Positions 1-7,830 of a DNA stretch of 17,666 nt are shown here, in pieces. Numbering within the stretch: position 1 is the stretch's first letter; every line of letters starts with the position of its first letter. The notes under the pieces were generated by a model. That model was not told where the DNA came from and did not search any database. It worked only from the letters and a program-made list of their open reading frames with translations. Source of the DNA: a bacterium (lineage in GTDB: Bacteria; Planctomycetota; UBA11346); NCBI GenBank assembly GCA_020049615.1, contig JAIFKN010000200.1:1-17666 (forward strand), in the 5' to 3' direction. The position numbers and the translations under genes are program-made.

Positions 1-1210
<1,210 letters not shown>

Positions 1211-1293
1211 GTGCGGCCTCGTCCGGGGTCTGGCTCGGGCCCTGGGTAACGGCGTGTCCGTCCCCTCGCCTCCGCGCATGCTCTCCGGGCAAA

Positions 1294-1318
1294 CTCGCGC
1301 GAGGCTAGGTCGCGACCT
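1294..1318. promoter_or_regulatory. Two adjacent perfect palindromes in the radC-carB gap
   Basis: The 122-bp gap between the radC stop and the carB start contains CTCGCGCGAG (1294-1303) and, 3 bp away, AGGTCGCGACCT (1307-1318), both perfectly self-complementary. They could be protein-binding sites or part of a weak hairpin terminator after radC; no T-run follows on the minus strand, so an intrinsic terminator is not convincing. GC-rich DNA produces such palindromes by chance more often than average DNA. Function is unknown. Confidence 0.3.
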
Positions 1319-1332
1319 GGGCCGTCAAGGAG

Positions 1333-2280
1333 CTAGCGGAACAACGACGGATCCTCACGAAATAACGATGCAAACCTCCCATACGACCCGATCACCAGGT
1401 GGTCGCGCAGCGGCACATCGACCGCCCGGCCCGCCTCGGCCAGCCGGCGGGTCACGGCGCGGTCGGCGGGCGACGGCGCGGGGTCGCCGTTGGGGTGGTT
1501 GTGCACCGCGATCGCCTGCACCGCGCCGGCCCCCAGGGCGGTGCGGAAGAAGGCGCGCGGCCCGGCGTCAACGCCGTCGACATCGCCACGCGTCACCGTG
1601 CGCGGACGGCCGATCAGGCGGCAATGCGGGTCGAGCGGCAGGCACCACAGCTCCTCGTGCGGCAGACGCAGCAGGGCCGGCGACAGCACCTCGACGACGA
1701 AAGCGGCGACCTCCTCGGGGCTCTTCAGCTGCGGGCGCTGCCCGGGCAGGGCGCTGGCGATGCGCACACCCATGGCACAGGCGGCAGCCAGTTCGACCGC
1801 CTTCGCCTCGCCGAGTCCCGGCAGCTCGGCCAGGGCCTCGGGCGGCAGGCGCGAGAGGCCGACCAGGCCGCCGTGCTCGGCCAGCAGGCGGCTCGCCAGT
1901 TCCAGCACGCCTTCACCGGCGGTGCCGGTGCGCAGCAGCACGGCCAGCAGCTCGGCGTCGCCGAGCGCGTCGATGCCGCGTTCGAGCGCCTTCTCGCGCG
2001 GCCGCTCGGACGCCGGCAGCTGGTCGAGTTGGCGGTTTGGCGCGGCCGGCGCGGCGAGGGCGGCGCGGTAGGCGTCGCGGAACTCGACCAGCCAGCCGGT
2101 TGGCCCGACCTCGCCCGATTCGGCCAAGCGGCGCAGCAGCGGAGCAGCATCCCAGTGCGGCACGCCGGCATCGACCAGGGCCGAGACGCCGGGCACGTCC
2201 TGGTCGAGCGCTGCGCGCAGGAAGCGTCCGACCGGGCCGGGACGCTCGCGCAGCGCCGCTTCCAGGCTCAGCGCAGGCAC
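1333..2280 (-). CDS. radC: RadC/UPF0758 family JAB (MPN+) domain protein with N-terminal extension
   Basis: RadC-family proteins carry a helix-hairpin-helix region and a JAMM metalloprotease-like domain; the historic DNA-repair role is doubtful. Visible are the SERPREKALERG start of the canonical fold (residue 91 on), DAELLAVLLRTGT, an HhH-like LPGLGEAKAVEL (153-164), and the JAMM signature HNHPNGDPAPSPAD with H260, H262, S270 and D273, followed by DHLVIG. At 315 aa it is about 80-90 residues longer than the usual 225-230, the excess being an N-terminal helical segment with no motif I recognise. The start is GTG at 2280, overlapping the end of the upstream membrane-protein gene by 13 nt, which suggests translational coupling. 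No ATG or TTG codon near residue 85 offers a canonical-length start, which favours the extended protein. Confidence 0.92.
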   Translation of the reverse strand: MPALSLEAALRERPGPVGRFLRAALDQDVPGVSALVDAGVPHWDAAPLLRRLAESGEVGPTGWLVEFRDAYRAALAAPAAPNRQLDQLPASERPREKALERGIDALGDAELLAVLLRTGTAGEGVLELASRLLAEHGGLVGLSRLPPEALAELPGLGEAKAVELAAACAMGVRIASALPGQRPQLKSPEEVAAFVVEVLSPALLRLPHEELWCLPLDPHCRLIGRPRTVTRGDVDGVDAGPRAFFRTALGAGAVQAIAVHNHPNGDPAPSPADRAVTRRLAEAGRAVDVPLRDHLVIGSYGRFASLFREDPSLFR

Positions 2281-2822
2281 ATGGCCCCGGCGGCGACTGC
2301 CAACGACAGGAGCAGCAGCGCCGACAGGATCAGCAGCTTGCGCCGCTCGGCGTCTCGCCAGTCCGGCAGACCCGTCGCCAGGGCCGAGACCTGGGCCGCG
2401 GCGGTCGAGCCGGCGAGCTCGGCGGCGGCCAGGGCGGCCTCATCATTGGTCTTGAAGGCGTTCCTGGCCTGCTCGGCGGCTGCGGCCACGCTGGCAGCCA
2501 CGCTGCGCGCGGCTGCCGCCCCTTCCGGTTTGCAGATCGCGATCCACTCGGCGAGGTCACTGGCGTTGCGTGCGGTGTGGAGCACGGCATGGGCGCGGCG
2601 ACCCTGCTCTGCCGACGCCAGCCACGCCGCCGCACGTAGCCGGGCCGCGGCCGGATCCCCGGCCGGGACGATGGGCGGCGACGGCGGCTCGTAGACAGCC
2701 TCCTCGGTCGGCTCCGCCGGCAACTGCAGCCAGCGCACGGCCAGCGAGCCGAGTCCGACGACCAGGCCGAAGAGGACGATCCCCGCCATCGCTGCGAAGG
2801 CGACCACGACGATCAGTTGCAT
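2268..2822 (-). CDS. Small membrane protein with N- and C-terminal transmembrane helices, unknown function
   Basis: Not recognised. The 184-aa product (ATG at 2822; an in-frame GTG at 2831 would add three residues) begins with a long hydrophobic helix (about residues 2-30) and ends with another (about 163-182) just before the stop. Between them are a proline-rich stretch (EPPSPPIVPAG) and an alanine-rich, probably helical region of roughly 110 residues. This predicts a two-span membrane protein with a central soluble helical domain. It lies between the double kinase (51 bp upstream) and radC (13-nt overlap) on the same strand, so all three may be one transcription unit. A membrane partner for the otherwise soluble kinase is possible but is inference only. 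Biased composition limits homology calls. Confidence 0.72.
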   Translation of the reverse strand: MQLIVVVAFAAMAGIVLFGLVVGLGSLAVRWLQLPAEPTEEAVYEPPSPPIVPAGDPAAARLRAAAWLASAEQGRRAHAVLHTARNASDLAEWIAICKPEGAAAARSVAASVAAAAEQARNAFKTNDEAALAAAELAGSTAAAQVSALATGLPDWRDAERRKLLILSALLLLSLAVAAGAMCLR

Positions 2823-2873
2823 GGGCGGCACGCCAGCATGCTGCCGGGAGAAAACCGCCAGCCAACTGCCGAG

Positions 2874-4979
2874 CTAGCCGCGCCCCGCATGCATCGCGGC
2901 CGAGATCGCCGCTGCCAGCTGGCGGTAGTTCTTGAAGCGTGTTTCCGGCTTCTTCGCCAGCATGCGGCGCGTCAGTTGCCGCGTCGCCGGGGTCAATCCC
3001 GGCACATCCTCGAGGTCTGGTGGTGGCTCATTGAGGATCTTCACCAGCAGCAACGGCACCCCGGGCGCGGAGAACGGCGTGCGTCCGGTAAGCAGTTGAT
3101 GGAGGATCGAACCCATGGCGTACATATCCATGAGCGGCGACGGCGGCCCGGCCTGCACCTGCTCAGGGCTCATATAGGCGGGCGTGCCGACCACCCGGCC
3201 CTCGTTGCCATCATCGACGTAGGTGTACGCGCGGCTGGAATAGTCATCCCACTCGCCGTAGTCGATGTAGACCGAGACGCCGAAGTCGATGATGCGCACC
3301 TGCGGGCTGCCATCATGATGCTCGGCGATCATGATGTTGGCGGGCTTGAGATCGCGATGGACCATGCCGCAGATCCGGTATGCAGCCTCCATCGCCTGCG
3401 CCAGCTGCAGCACGATGGCCAGGGCCTGGCGCTCGGCGATCTTGCCGCCGCAGCGCAGCAGCCAGGTGCGCAGGTCGATGCCCTGGGCCAGTTCCATGTA
3501 GAGGTAGTCGCGCTTGCGGAAGGTGCCGCCACCGGCGAGGTAGGGGAATGCCGGGTGGCCGACCGAGGCAAGCGCGGCGGCCTCGCACTTGAAGCGGGCG
3601 ACGGCTGCCGGCCGCCGCATGTCGGCCTCGCTCATGATCTTCATCGCCAGGCGACGGCCAAGGAAGCGGTCCTCGACCTCGTAGACCTCACCCATCGCCC
3701 CGGCACCAAGCGGCCGGCGGACGATGAAATGCTCGTCGATCTCCGTCCCTGCGGCCAGCGAGGGAGCGGCAGCACGGGTATCCGGCGCCGGACCGACCGT
3801 CAACTCGATCTCGGCGGGAGGGCGCTCGGTGGTCTCAGTGGACGGGTCGGCCGCGCGAGGCGCCGACGACGTCGGCGGTGGCGCGCCGGGTGACGGCGTC
3901 TTCAAGCTGGGGAACATCCACCGTGTGCTGGGCCTGCTGCCGCTGCCTTCGCCCGAACGCTCGCGTGCGGGATCAGCCTCTGGTCGCTTCCAGGCGACGC
4001 GCGAAGTCGTGCCTCCCTCGTCCTTGGCCATGTCCGGCCGCCGCCAGGCCGCGCGTGTCGTCCCCCCCTGGGTGCTGGCGCCACCGTCGACGGAGTCGAA
4101 TGGATTGCCGCCCAGGATGGGCTCGGCCATGGCCAGGAAGGTGCGGTACGAACGGAATCGATCGGCGGGAGACTTGGCCAGGCAATGGCGGACCAGCTCC
4201 GACAGGGGAATCGGGCAGCCGGGCACGAGGCTCGACAGGGTCGGAGGCTGGGCCTTGAGATGGTCGGCGATCACCTCGAACGGCGTGCGGCGGACGAACA
4301 CCGGGCGGCCAGCGATGAGATGGAAGAGGGTGGCGCCGAGGGAGTACAGGTCCGTGGCGAAGGTCAGGCTGCGTTCGCCCTGTGCCTGCTCGGGCGACAT
4401 GTAGAGCGGGGTGCCCATGATCTCGCCGGCCATGGTCAGGCCGCCTTCAGCGCTGCGGTCACGGCCAAGACCGAAATCGACCACCCTGACCCCCTTCAGA
4501 CTCGCACCCTCGAGATCCACGATCAGGTTGGCCGGCTTGATGTCGCGGTGGATCAGGCCGTTGCGGCGGTAGGCATAGTCCAACGCGCGGGCGGCGGAGA
4601 CCACGATGCGCAGAGCCATCTCCCAGCCCAGGCTGCCATCGTTGAGTCCATCGGCCGGGCGGCCAAGCGCCTGATCCATGACGATGACGATGCAGTTGCG
4701 GCCCTCGATCACTTGGTGCACGGTGACGATGCCAGGATGCGACATCCTGCTGGTCAGGGTGCACTCGCGACGCAGACGGGCCAGTCCCGCCTCCTTCAAC
4801 CCGGCGAGATCGACCACCTTGGCGGCATAGAGGTGGTCATCGTCCTTGCGTCTGGCGCGGTAAACAGCCCCTTGGGCTCCCCGGCCGAGCAGGCCGCCCA
4901 GCACGAAGCCGGACACTTCACTGCCCTCGCCCGGCAGGGACGGCCGAGGCGGGTCGATGATCGTGCTGGCGTCGTCCAT
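2874..4979 (-). CDS. Tandem double serine/threonine protein kinase
   Basis: A 701-aa cytoplasmic protein with two complete Hanks-type kinase domains. Domain 1 (about 25-290) has the P-loop GRGAQGAV (32-39), Lys54, HRDIKPAN with Asp146, DFG (168-170) and SPE (195-197). Domain 2 (about 418-695) has GAGAMGEV (425-432), Lys447, HRDLKPAN with Asp543, DFG (565-567) and SPE (604-606). All catalytic residues are present in both, so both should be active. The roughly 120-residue linker is rich in Pro, Ser and Thr and contains a duplicated GGTT(S)R-x-AW(R/K)RP motif. The domain 2 activation segment is about 12 residues longer than that of domain 1 and rich in Tyr and Asp. No transmembrane segment or PASTA/WD repeat is seen, unlike most bacterial kinases of this class. 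I chose ATG 4979; a TTG at 5021 would add 14 residues, and neither has a clear ribosome site. The gene is divergent from trpD. Confidence 0.93.
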   Translation of the reverse strand: MDDASTIIDPPRPSLPGEGSEVSGFVLGGLLGRGAQGAVYRARRKDDDHLYAAKVVDLAGLKEAGLARLRRECTLTSRMSHPGIVTVHQVIEGRNCIVIVMDQALGRPADGLNDGSLGWEMALRIVVSAARALDYAYRRNGLIHRDIKPANLIVDLEGASLKGVRVVDFGLGRDRSAEGGLTMAGEIMGTPLYMSPEQAQGERSLTFATDLYSLGATLFHLIAGRPVFVRRTPFEVIADHLKAQPPTLSSLVPGCPIPLSELVRHCLAKSPADRFRSYRTFLAMAEPILGGNPFDSVDGGASTQGGTTRAAWRRPDMAKDEGGTTSRVAWKRPEADPARERSGEGSGSRPSTRWMFPSLKTPSPGAPPPTSSAPRAADPSTETTERPPAEIELTVGPAPDTRAAAPSLAAGTEIDEHFIVRRPLGAGAMGEVYEVEDRFLGRRLAMKIMSEADMRRPAAVARFKCEAAALASVGHPAFPYLAGGGTFRKRDYLYMELAQGIDLRTWLLRCGGKIAERQALAIVLQLAQAMEAAYRICGMVHRDLKPANIMIAEHHDGSPQVRIIDFGVSVYIDYGEWDDYSSRAYTYVDDGNEGRVVGTPAYMSPEQVQAGPPSPLMDMYAMGSILHQLLTGRTPFSAPGVPLLLVKILNEPPPDLEDVPGLTPATRQLTRRMLAKKPETRFKNYRQLAAAISAAMHAGRG

Positions 4980-5088
4980 CTGATCTGCGCGGAACTTTGC
5001 CCGGCCCTTGTAACGATGCAATCTGAGCGGAGTGGAACTCAGACGGTCCTGCGTTGCGGAGTCGCTGCATCAGACACGATCGGCACCC
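4980..5088. promoter_or_regulatory. Divergent intergenic region between kinase and trpD genes
   Basis: This 109-bp gap separates the divergently transcribed kinase (minus) and trpD (plus) start codons, so it must hold promoters for at least one of them. I see no convincing -35/-10 pair and no strong Shine-Dalgarno on either side. A longer reading of trpD from an ATG at 5032 and of the kinase from a TTG at 5021 would leave only 10 bp between them, which argues for the shorter starts. Confidence 0.4.
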
Positions 5089-6108
5089 ATGAGTCCCCTG
5101 CTCGCCGCCGCCGCCCGCCCCACCGGACTGACCGCTGCCGAGGCGCAGGAGGCGCTCGATGCGATCACCGGTGGCAGCCTGAGCCCCGAAGTCGGCGCGG
5201 ATCTGCTGGTGACCATGCGCCAGCGTGGCGAAACCGCCACCGAGTTGAGCACCTTCGTCCGCGGACTGGTCGCCAAGGCGATGCCGATCGAGCTTGGACG
5301 CGAGGTCATGGATGTGGTCGGCACCGGTGGCTCGGGCCGGGCGCGCTACAACGCCTCGACCACGGCCTGCTTCGTCCTCGCCGCCGCCGGCGTACCGGTG
5401 GCGAAGCACGGCAACCGCGGCAGCAAGCACGCCAACGGCAGCTTCGACCTGCTCGAGGCGCTGGGCGTGCCGATCCAGCCCCCGGCGGGAAGCCATCGCC
5501 GTCTGCTCGACGATTCCGGACTGTGCTTCATCTTCGCCCGGCAGGCGCATCCAGCGATCGGCGCGGCGGCGCCGATGCGCAAGCTCGCCGCCGCCCGTGT
5601 TCCCGGCACGATCTTCAACCTCGCCGGACCGCTGGCCAATCCGGCCCGGCCGACCCATCTCCTGCTCGGCTCGGCCAAGCCCGAACAGGGTGCGCTGCTG
5701 GCGGAGACCCTGCGCCTGCTCGGCACCCGTCGAACCGTGGTGGCCTGCGGACATCCCGGCATCGACGAGGTCTCAGTGACCGGACCGACCACCATCTGGG
5801 ACGTCACCGCGGACGGCGTGACCAGCCGCGAACTGCCGGCGCCCGCCGCGCCTGCCGACGAGGCGCTGGTCAGCGGCGGCGACTGCACCGCCAACGCCGC
5901 CACCTTCCTCCGCCTGCTCGCCGGCGACGAGCGCGGGCCGCTGCTCGACTTCGTCTGCGCCAACGCGGGATCCGCGCTGGCGGTGTGGCGCAACCTTCCG
6001 CCCGAGGACGTCACCTGCCGCGCCGAGGCCCGCGAACTGATCGCCAGCGGCAAGGCGAAGGCTGCCTTCGAGCGCCACCGCACCGCCGCCCAGGCCCTCG
6101 TCGCATGA
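5089..6108 (+). CDS. trpD: Anthranilate phosphoribosyltransferase (TrpD family)
   Basis: TrpD transfers the phosphoribosyl group of PRPP to anthranilate, the second step of tryptophan synthesis from chorismate. The 339-aa product has the family order: N-terminal helical domain (LTAAEAQEALDAITGG), the PRPP loop VGTGGSGRARYNAST, AKHGNRGSKHANGSFDLLEALG, TIFNLAGPLANP and the metal-binding Asp-Glu in GIDEVSVTGPT. Length is normal. The PRPP loop reads GTGGS rather than the common GTGGD, and KHGNR is followed by GSKHANGSFD rather than the common SSxSGSAD-like sequence. The start at 5089 gives a family-like N terminus; an ATG at 5032 would add 19 unlikely residues. The stop overlaps the cobA-hemD start as ATGA. 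No other trp gene is nearby, so a specialised relative of TrpD is possible though less likely. Confidence 0.88.
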   Translation: MSPLLAAAARPTGLTAAEAQEALDAITGGSLSPEVGADLLVTMRQRGETATELSTFVRGLVAKAMPIELGREVMDVVGTGGSGRARYNASTTACFVLAAAGVPVAKHGNRGSKHANGSFDLLEALGVPIQPPAGSHRRLLDDSGLCFIFARQAHPAIGAAAPMRKLAAARVPGTIFNLAGPLANPARPTHLLLGSAKPEQGALLAETLRLLGTRRTVVACGHPGIDEVSVTGPTTIWDVTADGVTSRELPAPAAPADEALVSGGDCTANAATFLRLLAGDERGPLLDFVCANAGSALAVWRNLPPEDVTCRAEARELIASGKAKAAFERHRTAAQALVA

Positions 6109-7568
6109 GCGTCGCCCTGGTCGGCGCCGGTCCCGGCGATCCGGGTCTGCTGACGGTGCGGGCCGCCGATCTGATCCGCACCGCCGACTGCGTCGTGCGC
6201 GACTACCTGGTTGGGCCGCGCATCCTCGCCCTGGTCCCGGCGGGTGCGGTCGTCCATGACGTCGGCAAGCGCGGGCATGCCACATCTAAAAGTCAGGCCG
6301 CGATCAACGATCTGCTGCTCGACTGCGCCCGCCGGCATCGCCGCGTGGTGCGCCTGAAAGGCGGAGACCCGTTCGTCTTCGGCCGCGGCGGCGAGGAGGC
6401 GCAGGTGCTGGCGGCCGCCGGCATCCCCTTCGAGATCGTCCCTGGAGTGACCAGCGGCATCGCCGTGCCGGCCTACGCCGGCATCCCGATCACCCACCGT
6501 GCCGCCAGCGCCTCGGTCGCCTTCGTCGCCGGCCATCTGCAGGACGGCCCCGGGGTCGACTGGGCGGCCTACGCCAAGGTTGAGACCCTGGTGCTGTACA
6601 TGGGCATGCAGCACCTCGCCGAGCATTGCGCGGCGCTGATCGCGCATGGCCGCAATGCCGATACCCCGGCGGCGTCCATCCAATGGGGCACCCTGCCCCA
6701 GCAGCGTACCGTCACCGGCACCTTGGCGACGCTGCCGCGCCTGGCCGCCGAGGCCGGCCTCGGCGCCCCTGCGATCACCGTGGTCGGCGAGGTCGTGCGC
6801 TACCGCGAGGACATCCGCTGGTTCGACAACCGCCCGTTGTGGGGCCGGCGGGTGCTGGTGACCCGCGCCAGCGGCCAGGGCGGCCGTCTGGCCGCCGCGC
6901 TGGAGGCGCTAGGGGCGGAGGCGGTGCTGGCGCCGTTGCAGCGCTTCGTGCACGACTCCGCCGCCGCGCTGGACGCGCTGCCTGGTCACGCCTGGATCGC
7001 CTTCTCCAGCAGCAACGCCGTCGACTCGGTGTTCGAGCGCCTCGACGCGCTCGGCCGCGACGCCCGTGCGCTGGCTCCGGCGCGCGTCGCGGCAGTCGGC
7101 CCAGGCACCACCGAGGCCCTCCTGCGCCGCGGCGTCCGTCCCGATCTGCTGCCGGAGCGGGCCGACGCCCCCGCGCTGGCTGCCGCGCTGATCAGGGCCG
7201 GCGGCGGATCCGCGCTGCTGCCGCAGGCTGAGGAGGCCCGGCCCGAACTGGCTGCCGACCTGCGCGCCGCCGGTTGGCGGGTCAGCGCCATCACCGCCTA
7301 CCGGGCCGAGGCCTTACCGCTCGATCCCGGGTCCCTCGGCCACCTCGACGCCATCACCGTCGCCTCGGCGGCGACGGCGCGTCGGCTGCATGCTGCATTG
7401 GGCCCGACGCTGTGCTCCGCACCGTTGGTCGCCATCGGTCCGCGCACCGCCGAGGCCTGCGCCGCACTCGGGATCCCAGCCGCGGCCATCGCCACGGAGC
7501 CGGCCCCCGAAGCTGTGGCCGCGGCGGTCGCCAGCCTGCTGGCAGGAACCATTCCGAACGGAACGTAG
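6105..7568 (+). CDS. cobA-hemD: Fused uroporphyrinogen-III C-methyltransferase / uroporphyrinogen-III synthase
   Basis: A 487-aa bifunctional tetrapyrrole enzyme. The HemD half closes hydroxymethylbilane to uroporphyrinogen III; the CobA half uses two S-adenosylmethionines to methylate it to precorrin-2, the branch to siroheme and cobalamin. CobA (about 1-245) shows GAGPGDPG (7-14), VVRLKGGDPFVFGRGGEE (81-98), the GVTSG loop (114-118) and PITHR. HemD (about 250-487) shows GRRVLVTRA, FSSSNAV, AAVGPGTTEALLRRG, an ITAYRAE segment and VAIGPRTAEACAALG; HemD is poorly conserved, so that half rests on position and fold-like motifs. ATG 6105 overlaps the trpD stop (ATGA), implying coupled translation. 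The reading frame stays open far upstream through trpD only because of high GC; the CobA N terminus fixes the start. Confidence 0.95.
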   Translation: MSVALVGAGPGDPGLLTVRAADLIRTADCVVRDYLVGPRILALVPAGAVVHDVGKRGHATSKSQAAINDLLLDCARRHRRVVRLKGGDPFVFGRGGEEAQVLAAAGIPFEIVPGVTSGIAVPAYAGIPITHRAASASVAFVAGHLQDGPGVDWAAYAKVETLVLYMGMQHLAEHCAALIAHGRNADTPAASIQWGTLPQQRTVTGTLATLPRLAAEAGLGAPAITVVGEVVRYREDIRWFDNRPLWGRRVLVTRASGQGGRLAAALEALGAEAVLAPLQRFVHDSAAALDALPGHAWIAFSSSNAVDSVFERLDALGRDARALAPARVAAVGPGTTEALLRRGVRPDLLPERADAPALAAALIRAGGGSALLPQAEEARPELAADLRAAGWRVSAITAYRAEALPLDPGSLGHLDAITVASAATARRLHAALGPTLCSAPLVAIGPRTAEACAALGIPAAAIATEPAPEAVAAAVASLLAGTIPNGT

Positions 7569-7575
7569 AGTGGGC

Positions 7576-7665
7576 ATGCACACCTCGCGCCATGCCCGCG
7601 CCTGGCTGGATGGCGACGCGGCGCGGCAGGTGCTGGAGCCGGGCGACCGCTGTCAGCGCACCTAG
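7576..7665 (+). CDS. Possible 29-codon ORF or gene remnant after cobA-hemD
   Basis: Seven bases after the cobA-hemD stop an ATG opens a 29-residue frame, MHTSRHARAWLDGDAARQV and ten more residues, ending at TAG 7663-7665. That stop lies in the left arm of the palindromic structure at 7662-7722. There is a weak GAGTGGG upstream. The start and spacing look gene-like, so this may be the beginning of a third operon gene cut off by the palindromic element, a leaderless small peptide, or chance. No homology is recognised. Confidence 0.2.
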   Translation: MHTSRHARAWLDGDAARQVLEPGDRCQRT

Positions 7666-7722
7666 CGGGGCTCCGCCGGCTCCGCCCCAGCCCAGGGCTG
7701 ATTCTTGGCGTCGCCCCGCTAG
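7662..7722. repeat. 61-bp imperfect palindrome (hairpin/cruciform element)
   Basis: CTAGCGGGGC at 7662-7671 is the exact reverse complement of GCCCCGCTAG at 7713-7722. The stem continues inward with GCC/GGC (7675-7677 with 7707-7709) across a symmetrical 3x3 internal loop, and the apex holds a nested small hairpin CAGCCC-A-GGGCTG (7688-7700). This compact shape resembles the small dispersed palindromic elements (REP/MITE-like) found between bacterial genes, or a structured 3' end of the trpD-cobA/hemD mRNA. There is no T-run at its 3' side. Dispersed copies elsewhere in the genome would decide. Confidence 0.6.
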
Positions 7723-7765
7723 CTGGCTGTTGCTGCAGGGGCAGGGGCTGCGCCTCCGCACCCCC

Positions 7766-7823
7766 GAGTCCTTTCGTCCTCGACTTTGACTCGGCGAGTC
7801 AAAGTCCACGTCCTCAAGGACTC
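7766..7823. terminator. Nested hairpin between convergent genes, probable bidirectional terminator
   Basis: An 11-bp perfect stem GACTTTGACTC (7782-7792) / GAGTCAAAGTC (7796-7806) with a 3-nt loop sits inside an outer 8-bp stem GAGTCCTT (7766-7773) / AAGGACTC (7816-7823). It lies between the plus-strand cobA-hemD gene and the stop of the minus-strand SGNH hydrolase (7831), the expected place for a shared terminator. There is no clear U-tract on either strand, so termination would rely on the stem, on Rho or on mRNA 3'-end protection. Confidence 0.6.
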
Positions 7824-7830
7824 TAGCGGA

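Noticed and set aside
4980..5021. TTG start for the kinase adding 14 residues
   Set aside because: No ribosome site is visible, the added residues are not part of the fold, and it would crowd the divergent trpD promoter region. ATG 4979 is preferred but not proven.
4185..6104. Very long open frame extending cobA-hemD upstream to 1127 residues
   Set aside because: The upstream part is antisense to the kinase and out of frame with trpD, has low-complexity Arg/Gly composition, and the real CobA N terminus is at 6105.
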